Below are positions 12,331 through 24,047 of a stretch of 64,000 bases of DNA, in pieces. The first letter of the stretch is position 1. The number at the start of each line of letters is the position of its first letter. The stretch comes from Syncephalastrum monosporum B8922. Its lineage: Eukaryota; Mucoromycota; Mucoromycetes; Mucorales; Syncephalastraceae. The notes under the pieces are model-generated. The model had not been told where the DNA came from. It worked only from the letters and a program-made list of their open reading frames with translations, and ran no database searches. The position numbers and the translations under genes were made by a program. The stretch is from NCBI GenBank assembly GCA_000697355.1, contig JNEN01001252.1:124001-188000 (forward strand), read 5' to 3'.

Positions 12331-15300
12331 ATGGCATCCCGCAACAACCATAATCCCTTTGGCGATGAGGACGACTCACCCGGGAGTTTCCAACACAATG
12401 GACAACACCAGCCTATCTCCTTTGGCGGTGAAGATGCCACGCTGAACCCGTTCGCCAATCCAGAGACACATGCACCACCGACAGCAGCAGCAGCAGCAGC
12501 AGGAGCAGGAGCAGGAGCAGCAGGTCAAGCATTTACACAAGGACAACAACAGCATGGCGCTTTCTCGCCCCCTTCGTCGGATTACGTCTCAGACCTGATC
12601 GATCTGCAACAGGGCACTCCTCATCCACCGCCGCCTGTGACCAATACGTCGTACCCGCCTCCTCTTCACCAGACACCGGCCCACATCACACCATCTTCCA
12701 CGGTGGTCGGTCGCCAGCCACCGCCTCTCAACACAGGCAGTGCCTCGGCTTATCCGCCGCAGCCTGGTCAGCTCCAGCGTGTAGAAACGTTCCATACCGA
12801 CACCGGTAAGTGTCCACTCGTCTATCACGGCCGTTCATCCACTCACAATGGCTGTCTTGTTCTTTTTCCTTTTTCACACACAAAAAACTTTGTGTTCAGG
12901 GTCGCTGTACGACGAGCCTTCAGCAGCCGACGACGACGATGATTTGCGTCTCTTATCGCATCAGGGACCCATTGCCGGCCATCGCCAGACCTCGCAGGCC
13001 GACAGCGCCGGGGGCATTCCGCTGCGCACCTCGGGCACGTCACAAACCCCAGCCTCGTCCGCGGCTCCGCGGAGGAAGACGTCGCGAAGCTGCGTCGACA
13101 TGGTCAAGGATACCATCAACAGCGTGCTTGGTCGTCCCGGCTCTGCTTCCGGCACGGCTGGTGAGGGAGGCGAGCGCATTATCCATATCAATAACCCGGA
13201 ACTCAATGACGACCAGCGTTTCTTGCACAACCGCATCTTTACTGCAAAATACACCATCATCACCTTCTTGCCCCGCTTCTTGTACGAGGAATTCTCAAAA
13301 TATGCCAATCTCTTCTTCTTGTTTATTTCGGGTATCCAGGTAAGTAAAAAAGAAAAAATAGAAATGGAAGAATGAACACGGTAACATGGATGTTCTTGGC
13401 TCATGTCATTGTTTTCTTTATTTAGCAAATCCCCGATATTTCGCCCACCTCACGATGGACGACGCTGGTGCCCCTGTGTATTGTACTTTTTATTACCGCC
13501 ATCAAAGAAATGGCAGAGGACTGGGTAAGGATCAAACGACATAGGCATATGGAATCACGTGGGATTGACACGAGCGGATGCGTAGGGCGTGCATCGTTCG
13601 GATGCCGAGTTGAACGCACGCAAGTGCAAAGTACTTCAGGGATCCAACTTTGTCGAACAAGCATGGCGCGATGTCAAGGTCGGCGATGTGCTACGTATTG
13701 AAAGCGGCGAAAATTTTCCCGCTGACTTGGTCCTGGTCAGCAGTTCTGAACCGGAGGGTCTTTGCTATGTCGAGACAAGTAATCTTGATGGGTACGTCAT
13801 GAGGACGCCGATAAAGGAAATGGTATTCATGCCCTCTTTCTTGTTGTGTAGTGAGGTAAACTTGAAAATCAAACAAGCCCTGCAACAGACCTCCAAGATC
13901 TTGGACCCGGTCGAGATGGGCCGCCTCCAAGGTGTCATCAAGTGCGAGCAACCCAACAATCGTCTGTACAACTATGATGGTGTGCTCTCCATCTCATCCA
14001 TGGACGAGGTGGGCAAGACGCGCGATTTTGCCTTGGATCCAAGCCAACTTTTGCTTCGTGGTGCTCAGCTCCGCAACACGTCGTGGATCTATGGTATCGT
14101 TGTCTTTACTGGCCACGAAACGAAGCTCATGTTGAACTCGAGGTAGGCTTTTTGGTGAATTAAGGATGTAATTAAACAGTAGCTGATGAAAACAAATGAT
14201 GGTAGCAAAAAGCCCTCGAAGATGTCCAACGTCACGCATATCACCAACCGTAACATTCTCTACCTCTTTGCTATCCTGGTTATCATGAGCATTGCGTGTT
14301 CTTGTGGCGGTCTTGGTTTCTCGGTAATGTGGATCTGAGATGATAAACGGCTCTCATGCTTATCCCTGATTTCAATCGAACAGATTACCAAGGGCGATCA
14401 GATGGGATACCTTCCTTTGGGAGACGAAAACCGCGCTCAAGAGTTTGGCTACGATATTTTGACTTTTTTGATTCTTTTCAACAGTTTCATTCCCATCAGG
14501 TAAAGCAAACAGACGCCTTATATGTATACGGGTAAACTGACAATAGGATGTAGTTTGATGGTGACCATGGAGATTGTCAAATTCGTCCAGTCACTGTTGA
14601 TTGAGGCTGACCTCGACATGTACTATGAGAAGACCGACACCGCCGCTGTGGCTCGCAGCAGTAGTTTGATTGAAGAGTTAGGACAGGTAAACAAGGGAGA
14701 ACAAGGGAAAATGCCTGTCTACATATGGCTCATATCCTATTTTACAGGTTAAATTCGTCTTTTCGGACAAGACGGGCACTTTGACATGCAACGAAATGCA
14801 ATTCCGTGAAAGTTCGATCGCCGGTCTCTCCTATGCCGACAAAGTCGACTCAGACAAGCAAGCGCGTGACGGTGTCGACGACCCAACGCTTCAGTACACG
14901 TTCGCGCAGCTCCAGGAACATTTGCAGACACATCCGACCGCCAATGTCATCAACGAGTTCTTGATCCTCCTCGCATGCTGTCACACCGTTATCCCGGAGA
15001 GCGTTGAAGGAAGCGACGAAATTGTCTACCAGGCTTCTTCGCCCGACGAAGGTGCGCTCGTCAAGGGCGCGGCTCAGCTCGGCTACCGTTTCCATGTAAG
15101 TTGTAGGCGGGGTTTGGCACGTGTACCGAGACATTGACTTGTTTCTGCCTTATGATTAGACACGTCGACCCAACTCGATCACGTGCACAGTGCGCGGCCG
15201 TGACATGGAATTCCAAGTCTTGAACGTGTGCGAGTTCAACTCGACACGTAAACGTATGTCGGCCGTCGTCCGTGGTCCGGACGGTAAGATTAAGCTGTAC

Positions 15301-17493
15301 TGCAAGGGAGCCGATACGGTCATCCTAGAACGTCTCGCCGAGAATAATCCGTTCGTCGAGCCTACCCTGATCCATTTGGAGGTAAGAACAAATATGAAAA
15401 GGTTCATTCTGGGAAAGGTAGAACTGACATGATTTTCGCAAGGAATTCGCTTCGGAGGGTCTCCGGACGCTGTGTATCGCCATGCGAGAAATCCCAGAAG
15501 AGGAGTACACTCGCTGGTCCCAGATCTATGATAAGGCATCCACGACACTCGTCAACCGTGCCGAAGAACTCGACAAGGCGGCCGAGATGATTGAGCAAAA
15601 TCTGTTCTTGCTCGGTGCAACTGCCATTGAAGATAAGCTGCAAGACGGCGTACCGGATACGATCTACTCCCTCCAGGAAGCGGGTATCAAGGTCTGGGTT
15701 TTGACGGGTGATCGCCAGGAAACCGCTATCAACATTGGTTATTCGTGCAAACTTCTCAACGAGGAGATGAGTTTGATCATCTGTAATGAGGACAATCATT
15801 GGGATACCAAGAACTTTTTGGAAAAGAAGCTCAAGGAGATCAATGACGTGCTGAACCGTGGCGATGAACTCGAGGTAAAAAAAAAAAAAAAAATCAGGGC
15901 CTCGCGGGTCATGAGTGTTATTTTTTTATACTTATTCTGCTGCAGCCCCTGGCATTGATCATCGATGGTCGCGCGCTGACATTTGCGCTCGAAAAAGACA
16001 TTGAAAAGATAATGTTTGAACTGGCCGTCATGTGCAAGGCCGTCGTCTGCTGCCGTGTCTCGCCGCTCCAAAAGGCGCTCGTCGTCAAACTCGTCAAAAA
16101 GTACGACAAGTCCATCCTGCTCGCCATTGGCGATGGTGCCAACGATGTGTCCATGATTCAAGCGGCCCATGTCGGCGTTGGTATCAGCGGTGTTGAGGGC
16201 TTGCAAGCAGCACGCAGCGCCGATTTTGCCATTGCTCAGTTCCGGTTCCTTAAGAAGCTTCTCCTGGTCCACGGCTCGTGGGCGTACCAACGACTCAGCA
16301 AGATGATCTTTTATTACTTTTACAAGAACATTGCGCTGTACCTCACACAGTTCTGGGTAAGTGATGCGCACTGAGGGAAAGGCAAAAAAGGGAATTGCGC
16401 TCATATCAGTTTTCTCGTCGTACAGTATGCATTCTACAATGGATTTTCAGGCACAACCTTTTATGAATCATGGACGATGTCCTGCTTCAACGTCATCTTC
16501 ACCTTCCTGCCGCCCCTGGTCATTGGCATTTTCGATCAGTTTGTGTCAGCCCGCCTCCTGGACAAGTATCCACAGATGTACATGCTGGGTCAAAGTAACG
16601 AGTTCTTCAATCAACGTCGCTTCTGGGGATGGTTCGCCAATGCCGTGTTTCATTCCCTGGTAAGGGAAATCAACCCTTCCGATCGAATTTCGACTCATCC
16701 GTGGGAAAATGTAGGTTTTGTTCTTTTTGGGTGTCGGCGCTTTCAGCAACGACGGTGTTTTCGCAAACGGCTTGATCGGTGGCCAGTGGTGGGCCGGAAC
16801 CGCCGTCTTCACGGCTGTCCTCGGGTGTATTCTTTGGAAGGCCGCACTAATCACAGAGTAAGGAATGTTTGTTCGAACGCACCAATGATGACTCACGATT
16901 CCATCTTTCCCCCCTCTTTCATCAAATCATATGTTACAGCATCTGGACGAAGTACACGGTAATCGCGATTGTCGGATCCATGGTGGCCTGGTTCATCTTT
17001 TTGCCGGTCGTCGCCTACATTGGTCCCGCCATCTCGACCGGTGTCTTTCCCGAGTACAATGGTATCGTTCCTATGCTCTGGGGCAATGTCAACTTTTGGC
17101 TCTTTATCATCCTCGTGCCCTTTATTTGCAACTTGCGTGATTTCTTGTGGAAGTAGTAAGTACAAGAGCGATGGATCCGTAGGATGGGGGCCCACATGGA
17201 CGGGTGAAGGGTACAAGCACGGAAAGTGGGCTGACTTTCTACCTTCTTTTTTTCTTCTGTGTAGCATCAAGCGAATGTACCGCCCGCTGCCATACCACTT
17301 TGTACAGGAGATTCAAAAATACAACCTTCCCGATTATCGGCCGCGCATGGATCGCTTCCGCCAGGCGGTCAACAAGGTGCGCAGGATACAGCGTCTCAAG
17401 CGGAACCGTGGTTATGCTTTTTCGCAGAACGACAGCGATCAGAACAAGATCATCCGTGCGTACGACACAACCATGCAGAAGCCTCGGGGTTAA
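12331..17493 (+). CDS. Drs2-type P4 ATPase, aminophospholipid flippase
   Basis: Sixteen exons join in phase (ends 12805, 13339, 13524, 13791, 14142, 14323, 14499, 14686, 15095, 15381, 15874, 16356, 16659, 16857, 17155, 17493; starts 12331, 12900, 13426, 13586, 13852, 14206, 14384, 14554, 14748, 15160, 15443, 15946, 16426, 16715, 16940, 17265), giving 1370 aa against about 1355 in yeast Drs2. Visible marks are the phosphorylated Asp of SDKTGT (D633), PISL in TM4 (580-583), the Gln pair before IPDISPT (305-306) that distinguishes Drs2 from Dnf flippases, [15 protein letters not shown], and the regulatory tail motif RGYAFSQ (1343-1349). Two NPF motifs stand near the N terminus, one as NPFGD, the NPFxD form used for endocytic sorting in Drs2. 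It should flip phosphatidylserine/ethanolamine at the trans-Golgi with a Cdc50 partner. Oddity: the A-domain DGET motif reads DGEV. Confidence 0.95.
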
Positions 17494-17915
17494 GCTATTT
17501 TATTCATTGTTATCTCTCTTCCTCTCTATCTCTTGCTCATTCTATTTCAATCTCACTCACTCTCTCTCTCTCTCTTTCTCTCTTCCTTTTTGCCTGTAAA
17601 GTTATATACCTACACATTATTTCTTTCCAACCTTATTCAACGCACATAAAAGAAATGTTCTGGGGTTCCAGAGTCCTCCCAAAGTTTTGCCGAGTTTCGC
17701 CGTGGTATGGCGAATGTTTGTTACCCGAAAAGGAAAATGGAGCGGCGTTCCAATGTTTCCGAGACTGCTACGTTTAAAAAAACATTCTTAAAAGGCGTTC
17801 GTGTTTGCAGGAGAGAATTTCGATTGTACGTTCTTCTTGCTTCTTTATCTTCTAGACTTACTCTTTACCGTCACCCCCTACTCTTCCTTATCATATTGAC
17901 ATAATTTCACCCATC
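17494..17915. other. Intergenic, flippase 3' flank to protoglobin
   Basis: A CT microsatellite near 17555-17582 lies in the presumed flippase 3' UTR, followed by the short promoter of the next gene. No other feature is seen. Confidence 0.6.
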
Positions 17916-18813
17916 ATGCAGCATATTGATTCTGACGAGCTCTACTCCGACAGCAAATACCGCTTCGATTATGTCGCTGGCTTCATGGAGTTCGGTATGT
18001 AACCTGTCAAACCAGAGAGAGGGAGAGAGAGAGAAAAAAAGACATGTGATCATGAGGTCGCAAATACAAAGATATCGTGGACGCCATGTTAATCATGCAT
18101 CTGCTCTTAATTAGGCCAGGGCGATATCGATGCCATCAAAGCCGTCGCGGATAAGGTCAAGCCCCTGGCGCCCGTCGTCGTCGATGCCGTCTATCAGAAA
18201 CTGTTCGAGTACGATGTGACCAAGAAGCACTTCCTGCCAAAGAATGAGGGCTTCGAGGGCAAGACCGCCAACTCGCTCGAGGAGCTGACCCTGGATCACC
18301 CGCAAATCAAGTTCCGCAAAGATTTCTTGTCAAAGTACCTCAACAAGCTCCTTTCCGGTCCGTACGACGAAAGGTAAGAGAAGCAAAGTACAGGAATCGA
18401 TAACCACTGGACAGTACATACTCACCATGGGTGACATTTTCTCCAGAATGCTGCGTTATCTCGATTGGGTTGCCAAGATCCACACGGACACGCCCGAAAA
18501 GAAGAGCAAGATTAACGTGGACTACATCCATATCAATGCCTTGTTGGGTTACGTCGAGACTACCCTCGTCGGTGGTATCCACTCCCTTAACCTCGACAGA
18601 GAGACCGAGCTCAAAGCCTTGGCCGCGTTCAACAAGCTGCTCTGGATTCAAAACGACTATTTTGCCAAGTATTATATGCGCGATCGTAGCGCTGCTAAGG
18701 AAGCGGCGGCCGCTGCTTCTGGTTGCCTCTCACAGCAACAGTGGTTGTGCCCCGCCGCTGCCGGTGCTGCGCTTGGTGGCTTGATTGCTTGGTATTTTGC
18801 TCAACGTCAGTAA
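17916..18813 (+). CDS. Protoglobin-domain protein with C-terminal membrane anchor
   Basis: Three exons in phase (17916-17994, 18115-18373, 18447-18813) encode 234 aa. The globin fold matches the protoglobin/globin-sensor family: HIDSDELYSDSKYRF at the start, then FLSKYLNKLLSGPYDERMLR, and YLDWVAKIH, whose His125 is in the place of the proximal haem ligand (HxxxG-type F helix in archaeal protoglobins). A haem protein that binds O2, CO or NO is therefore likely. Unlike bacterial globin-coupled sensors there is no methyl-accepting or cyclase output domain. The C terminus is Ala/Ser-rich, then a hydrophobic segment of about 18 residues (214-231), ending AQRQ, which looks like a tail anchor. Which membrane it enters and what it signals are unknown. 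Confidence 0.85.
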
Positions 18814-19467
18814 TTTGCTTGTCCTCCTTGCATTTCCTTTTTTTTTTTTCCTATCCCCAAACTGCCATGATATTGTATAGTCTGCATCCAATATATAAAG
18901 TATCTTTATCTGTATAGTCTACTATATCACTGGTATCTGTTGCTTTTATCGGCTTTCTCGTGTAACGGTATACAGCATGAGATGTATCCCGGGTATGATA
19001 GTCGCGTATGCAAGTGGGATAATCGCTCAGTGCCTATGTCAGAGACAGGATTCGGGTCTTGTTCATTTGGTCGCAGTCAAGAGGGGAGGAGTGCTTCTGT
19101 CGAAGCGTAGGTTCTTCTGACATCATGGTAGTTGGGGTAGCAAAATCCTAAGTGCGGAAACGGCCCAAGTTGGATGCTTGTTGGGTCCCACATACTTCAT
19201 CCTTTATACGCAAGGATTCGAGATAGTTCGCGATCAGCGAGGGTCAGTCTCGTCCTCTACGTCCCGCTCGCTCAAATTCGGATTGGTTTAGCACACCGCA
19301 GCAAAGAAAAAGAGAGAGAAAAAATAAAAGGCAACTGGCTGCGAATTTAAGCACCACCGCAGCAGCAAATAACGGCTTTTATCCATAAAAGGACCGGGAA
19401 GCGATGGATCCCAAAGGCGCCAAGCGCCCCTCACCCGACGGTACATTTCAATATACATCCTAAACTC
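18814..19467. other. Intergenic, upstream of PNKP
   Basis: A T-run and AT-rich 3' flank are followed by balanced DNA. TATA-like elements near 19323 and 19383 precede the alternative starts of the next gene. No further gene is seen. Confidence 0.55.
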
Positions 19468-20991
19468 ATGACTCAACGTGGACAACGCAAAGCAGACAAG
19501 AAACAAGACAACACAAAGTCTACCAAAGTGCAGAAAATCCACCCGCTCTTCACCCGCCCTGCCAATGTTGCCGTGACATGGCTGAATCGCCTCCCGTCCG
19601 TGCTCGTGGCGCGCACTGCACCCAAAAACGTCGAGCCCCACGCGACGTCGTCCAAGATTGCCGCGTTTGATCTGGACGGCACGTTGATTGCGACGCAAAG
19701 TGGACGCGTGCACCCGAAAGACCAGCACGACTGGCGCTGGTGGCACCCGAGTGTACCGTCCACGCTCACACGGCTGCACGACGAGGGCTACCGGCTCGTG
19801 GTGTTTTCGAACCAGAACGGGCTCAACTCGGACGCGCGCACCAAGATGTTTAAGGCCAAGGCCGAAGCGGTCCTGGCCCAGCTCGGCGTGCCTGTGGATC
19901 TCCTGGCCGCCATGCGCAAGGATGTCTACCGCAAGCCGATGACGGGTATGTGGGACTACTATACAACCCACATGCATACCGCACCCGTCGGTAAGTTATT
20001 AGAATGAAGCAGGAGAGCAGAAAAGAGCTGATTGCTTGGGCAGACATGGAGCAGAGCTTCTACGTGGGGGACGCGGCCGGCCGACAAGACGCCTGGAAGC
20101 TCAAAGAGCGCAAGGACCATTCCGCAGGAGACAGGTAATGCGCGACTCGGTGGAAAAGCAAGGCTCCCTACTCATACAGAGGGTCACTAGGAAATTTGCA
20201 GCCAATGTCGGCTTGCCCTTCCACACCCCTCACGAGTACTTTCTAGATGAAGGCAAGGCACCCTTCTCGTGGGGCACGTTCATCCCCCAGGATTACCCAG
20301 AGACACGTAAGCATTCCGTTCTCATTATTCTTTTTTTTTTCATCGCCTTTGACGCGTATATCAGTCCCACTCTTTACACCCTCGTCCACGCCACTGGTCC
20401 CGCCCAACCCGCAGCCCGAGGTCGTGGTCTTTGTGGGATACCCCGCCTGCGGCAAGTCCAGCTTTGCCAAGCGCTATCTGGTCTCCAAAGGCTACGTCTA
20501 CGTCAACCAGGTAATATAATGCCTTCCCTACCTGTTGCCTTATTCTCGATTTCCAGCCTTCTTCCACCGCTCTGACAAAGCAGCATGCATAGGATACACT
20601 GAAATCACGCAACAAGTGCCTTGCCGCGTGTGAGAAAGCCTTGGCTGACCAGAAACCCGTCGTCATTGACAATACCAACCCGGAGGCTGCCACTCGCAAG
20701 CAATACATTGACATTGCCAAAAAGGCCCGGGTTCCGGTGCGCTGCTTCCACTTTGTCGCGGACGAGCACCTCGCGCGGCACAACAACTATTACCGCGCTC
20801 TCCACACCCACACCGAGGCCCGAGAGGAAAACGACAAGCGCGACATCATACCCGACATTGCCTATCGCACCTTCACGTCACGGTTCCAGGAACCCAAGCC
20901 GACCGAAGGCTTTGATGAGATCAAAAAGATCAACTTTGTGTTTGAAGGATCCGAGGAAGACCAGGCAATCTGGCGCAAGTGGTGGATATAA
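19468..20991 (+). CDS. Polynucleotide kinase 3'-phosphatase
   Basis: Five exons in phase (19468-19990, 20044-20134, 20191-20306, 20365-20510, 20593-20991) give 424 aa, close to FHA-less fission yeast Pnk1. The N-terminal half is a HAD phosphatase with nucleophile motif FDLDGTL (D68) and VFSNQNG; the C-terminal half is a kinase with P-loop GYPACGKSS (268-276) and NTNPEAATRKQY. The enzyme removes 3'-phosphate and adds 5'-phosphate at DNA breaks in the nucleus. The start is uncertain: an ATG at 19404 followed by a possible 52-nt intron (19441-19492) also joins in phase and replaces the first eight residues by MDPKGAKRPSPD. The gene converges on the caprin-like gene 233 bp away. Confidence 0.93.
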
Positions 20992-21018
20992 AGCAAGAAG
21001 AAATATTATCGAGAAGCG

Positions 21019-21062
21019 ATGTGTGTGTGTCTGTGTGTGTGTGTGTGCGTACATACGTGTGA
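21019..21062. repeat. TG-rich dinucleotide tract
   Basis: An imperfect GT/TG repeat lies in the 3' flank shared by two converging genes. It is probably non-coding. Confidence 0.6.
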
Positions 21063-21223
21063 TGTGTATATTGCTACGTGTGCGGTAGTAGAGTCGGACA
21101 AGAAATAAAAGAAAGAGGAAGAGAAAATCGAGAGGAGAGGGGATGGAGGGATACAACACTGACTGACTAGCTATCGTTGATTCAATTTAATTGCAAATCA
21201 CACAGAAATCGTCATGTCCATCA

Positions 21224-23295
21224 TTAACGCGAACCCCAACCTAGTTTCCAGTGGAAATAGTAAGCACCATGGTTTAAGGATAGCATTTGCTTCCAAAGAC
21301 GCGCGTCCAAAACTTACCTTCTCCACCGCCTGTGTTACTGCTGCTGCCAGTGGCTGACCGAGCGCCGCTGCTGCTGCGGTCACCGCTAAAGTAGGATCGT
21401 CTTCCACTTCCGCCTCCTGCACCTCCTCGGTAGCCGCTACCACCGCTGCCACCGCGGGACCCCCGTGAGCTGGTGGACCCCGGCGCAGAGCTGCCACTAC
21501 CGCCGCCGCGGCCGCCTCGGCCTCGACCCCCGCGGGATCGTGGCGGCCGATGACGTTGGGACCGGTTCCGCCAATGGTGGTCGTCGTCGGACGCATGGCG
21601 GCTGTAATCCGAAGCATGCTCCGTCACGGAGCCTGTACCTTCTGAAGCATCGCCAGTATCTAAGATCGTATGTCAACAAAGACACGCAGAGAGAGAGAGA
21701 GATAGAGAGAAAAAGAATACACATTACCTGCACCGTCGGATGCATTGTCTGCAGGGGCCGATCGCGACTCTTCCACGTCAGCGTCACCCAGAGGCTCCTT
21801 ATCCGTCGTCTCGGACTCGCCCCATGTGTACGGGGCGGGTGCGGGGCTTTCTTGCTTGGTTTCCTGGGGCGTGCCTGGTGCCGACGAGGACGGCGCCTCC
21901 TGCACGTTCGGCTCGGACTCGGTGGTGGGCGGGAACGACGTCGTGGAGGAGGAGGGCGCGGTCGAGGACGGCGGCGGGGCAGCGGCGGTGGCAGCCACGT
22001 CGAGGGAGGTCGTTAAGCTGGGGTCGAGCATGCGTGGGTCCATCATGCTATTGTACGGCACGACGAGCCACACCGGCGGCGGCGGGAACGCAGGCGACAC
22101 GCCGGGCGGGGCGAGGCTCCACTGGCCTTCGCTCGCAGTGTGCTCCGAGGAGTGAGGCTGGCTGACGGCCTGGTCGACGAGTGTGCGGATCAGGTCGTGG
22201 AGCTGCTGGAACGTCGTGGATGAACCGTGCTCGATCGGCTCGCGCGCGCCCGAATGGAGCTTGCGGGCCAAGGTGATGGCCTCATTCGCCTGTCGGACCG
22301 TCACTTCGTCGTCGGCCGACTTGGTGCAGCGCAGCGCGGCGCCCACCATGCGGTCGGCGAGGCGCACAAGCGCCATCCCGTCCAAGGCCGGGTATTTGCT
22401 CGTGATGAAGTGGAAGAAGCCTTGCTGGACGAGGCGCACCATGTAGAAAAAGTGCAGCAGCGAGACCGTCTCGTCCTGGCGTAGTCGGGACGCGACAGGG
22501 ATCCGGGCGGGTCGTGGTGGTTCTTCGGCTTCAATGGCTTTACGCATCATCTCGGGAGTGGTCTGGTGTGATTTTTTGATGGGGCATGAGCAATTCGTCT
22601 TCCCCTCCAAAAGATATGCATAGACGCTTACCAAAGAAGCATACAGGCTCTCGAGCTCTTCCAGGATCTTGCCATTCGTCTCCCGCTTATCGGCCAGCGC
22701 ACGTTCCTCATCCGTGATCGATTGACCTTCCTCGAGCTTGGCTGCAATGGCCCACGCGTCAGCCTAAGTGATCAAGGTAACAGAAAGAAAAAAAAAGGGC
22801 AAAGGAGAAGGACATTCGTTTCAGTCATGGCACTGTATGTTGTTTCACTGATAAACGTACTGTTTCTCGCTTCAAGTTTTCAATGCGTTCGTGGATCAAC
22901 TGCAAATGGGCTGGCAGGCCCGATCTCTTTCGGGGAGTCCGATTCGGTCGCTTTTGTTTGCTCTTTTTGCCGCGTTTGGCGCTGGAGGAGCTATTGCGAC
23001 GGGGCGAATGAGATCGGTCGACGTTCCTGTTGCTGTTGCTGTTGTTGTTATTGTTGTCGTTCATGTTGTCATTCGGATCGGGCGGTTGCGAGGGTTGTCT
23101 TGATGGCTGTTGTTGTCTTTGCGCGCGTTCCTCTCTGAGTTGCTGCAGTTCTTGCTCGTGCTGCAAGATCACGCGGCGATCGTTGAGGAGTTCTTGCTTG
23201 AGAATTTCAGAGTGGTTGCGCGATTGCGACTGGCTGGAGGCACCTGACGCGGCGCCGGCGGCTCCAGCGGCGGCTGCGGCTGCGGCTGCTCCCAT
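21224..23295 (-). CDS. Caprin-like RGG RNA-binding protein
   Basis: Five minus-strand exons (22861-23295, 22632-22763, 21728-22562, 21318-21659, 21224-21240) give 586 aa. After an Ala-rich start and a Gln/Asn-rich basic region come a coiled-coil segment (LQLIHERIENLKRE, then EEGQSITDEERALADK), a helical segment (SLLHFFYMVRLVQQGFFHF), a Pro/Ser-rich linker and a C-terminal RGG/SG-rich box. The order coiled coil, basic helix, SLL-type helical domain, RGG tail resembles animal caprin, which binds mRNA in stress granules. The match is by pattern only. A CTTTTCAG acceptor-like site lies just upstream of the chosen ATG, so a 5' exon or leader intron is possible. The 17-nt last exon adds WGSR and stop. 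Confidence 0.7.
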
Positions 23296-24047
23296 CGAGT
23301 ACGTGTGTGCTGTCTGAAAAGAAGAGAAAAGGGAAGAGAAAAGGCGAGCAAAGAAAAAGAAGCGTAGGTCTGGTCTGTGTGTGTGTGTGAAGGACGAGAA
23401 TAGGACGAACGCGTGCCGGACTTTTTTTTTCCTTTTGTTTTGTGAAACCGACTCTCGCAATAAAATAGAACAAAAAAAGGGTGGGAAGGGGGTTGAAGAA
23501 CAAAGAAAAGAGGAAAAGTCGGGACCGGCGCACTTGGTTTATGCATCATGATAAAAGGGAATCCTGGCATGACCACAGCACGCGCACTCTATTCATGTCC
23601 ACTGGCTCTGTTTCACTTAAAAAGACGAAAATCAACACCTGATGTTGTCCTAATGTGCTATGCTTTCCAGCAGCAAGAGAAAAATAAAAGAATTCGTATG
23701 TGTGCATGGTACAAGAAGAGGCCTTTGGGCATACAGGGGTCACACATGCACTGATAAAGTGATTCATGTGTCCAATACCACCCTCTATCCAATGACGTAT
23801 TCATAAGCAAGGGTTGTCTCCATCCGTCCTAAAGCGCGTAACGTCCGATCGACGGCGGTAGAAGTGCTGCATAAACACGTCCACCGTATCGCATCGACCG
23901 ACGCCTGCTGTTGTTCACTATCTCATATAAAAAGTACACCACGCCTATCTCCTCTCTATCGTTAGCACACGACATTTCTACACCATTTTACGCCACACTC
24001 AAAGCAGCAGCCGTCTCCCGTTCTTACTCATACCACAACACACCATC
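23296..24047. other. Divergent promoter region
   Basis: The region lies between the minus-strand caprin-like gene and the next plus-strand gene. It includes CA/GT-rich and purine-rich patches near the former and a TATA box for the latter. No other gene was found. Confidence 0.6.
23926..23933 (+). promoter_or_regulatory. TATA box of the intronless conserved gene
   Basis: TATAAAAA stands about 120 bp before the ATG at 24048, giving a leader of about 90 nt. Confidence 0.55.

Noticed and set aside
19200..19240. tRNA-like GGATTCGA segment
   Set aside because: No acceptor stem or anticodon arm can be paired around it.
21740..22165. Long plus-strand frames opposite the caprin-like gene
   Set aside because: They mirror GC-rich minus-strand exons, are Arg/Gly-rich, and the minus strand has consistent splice sites.
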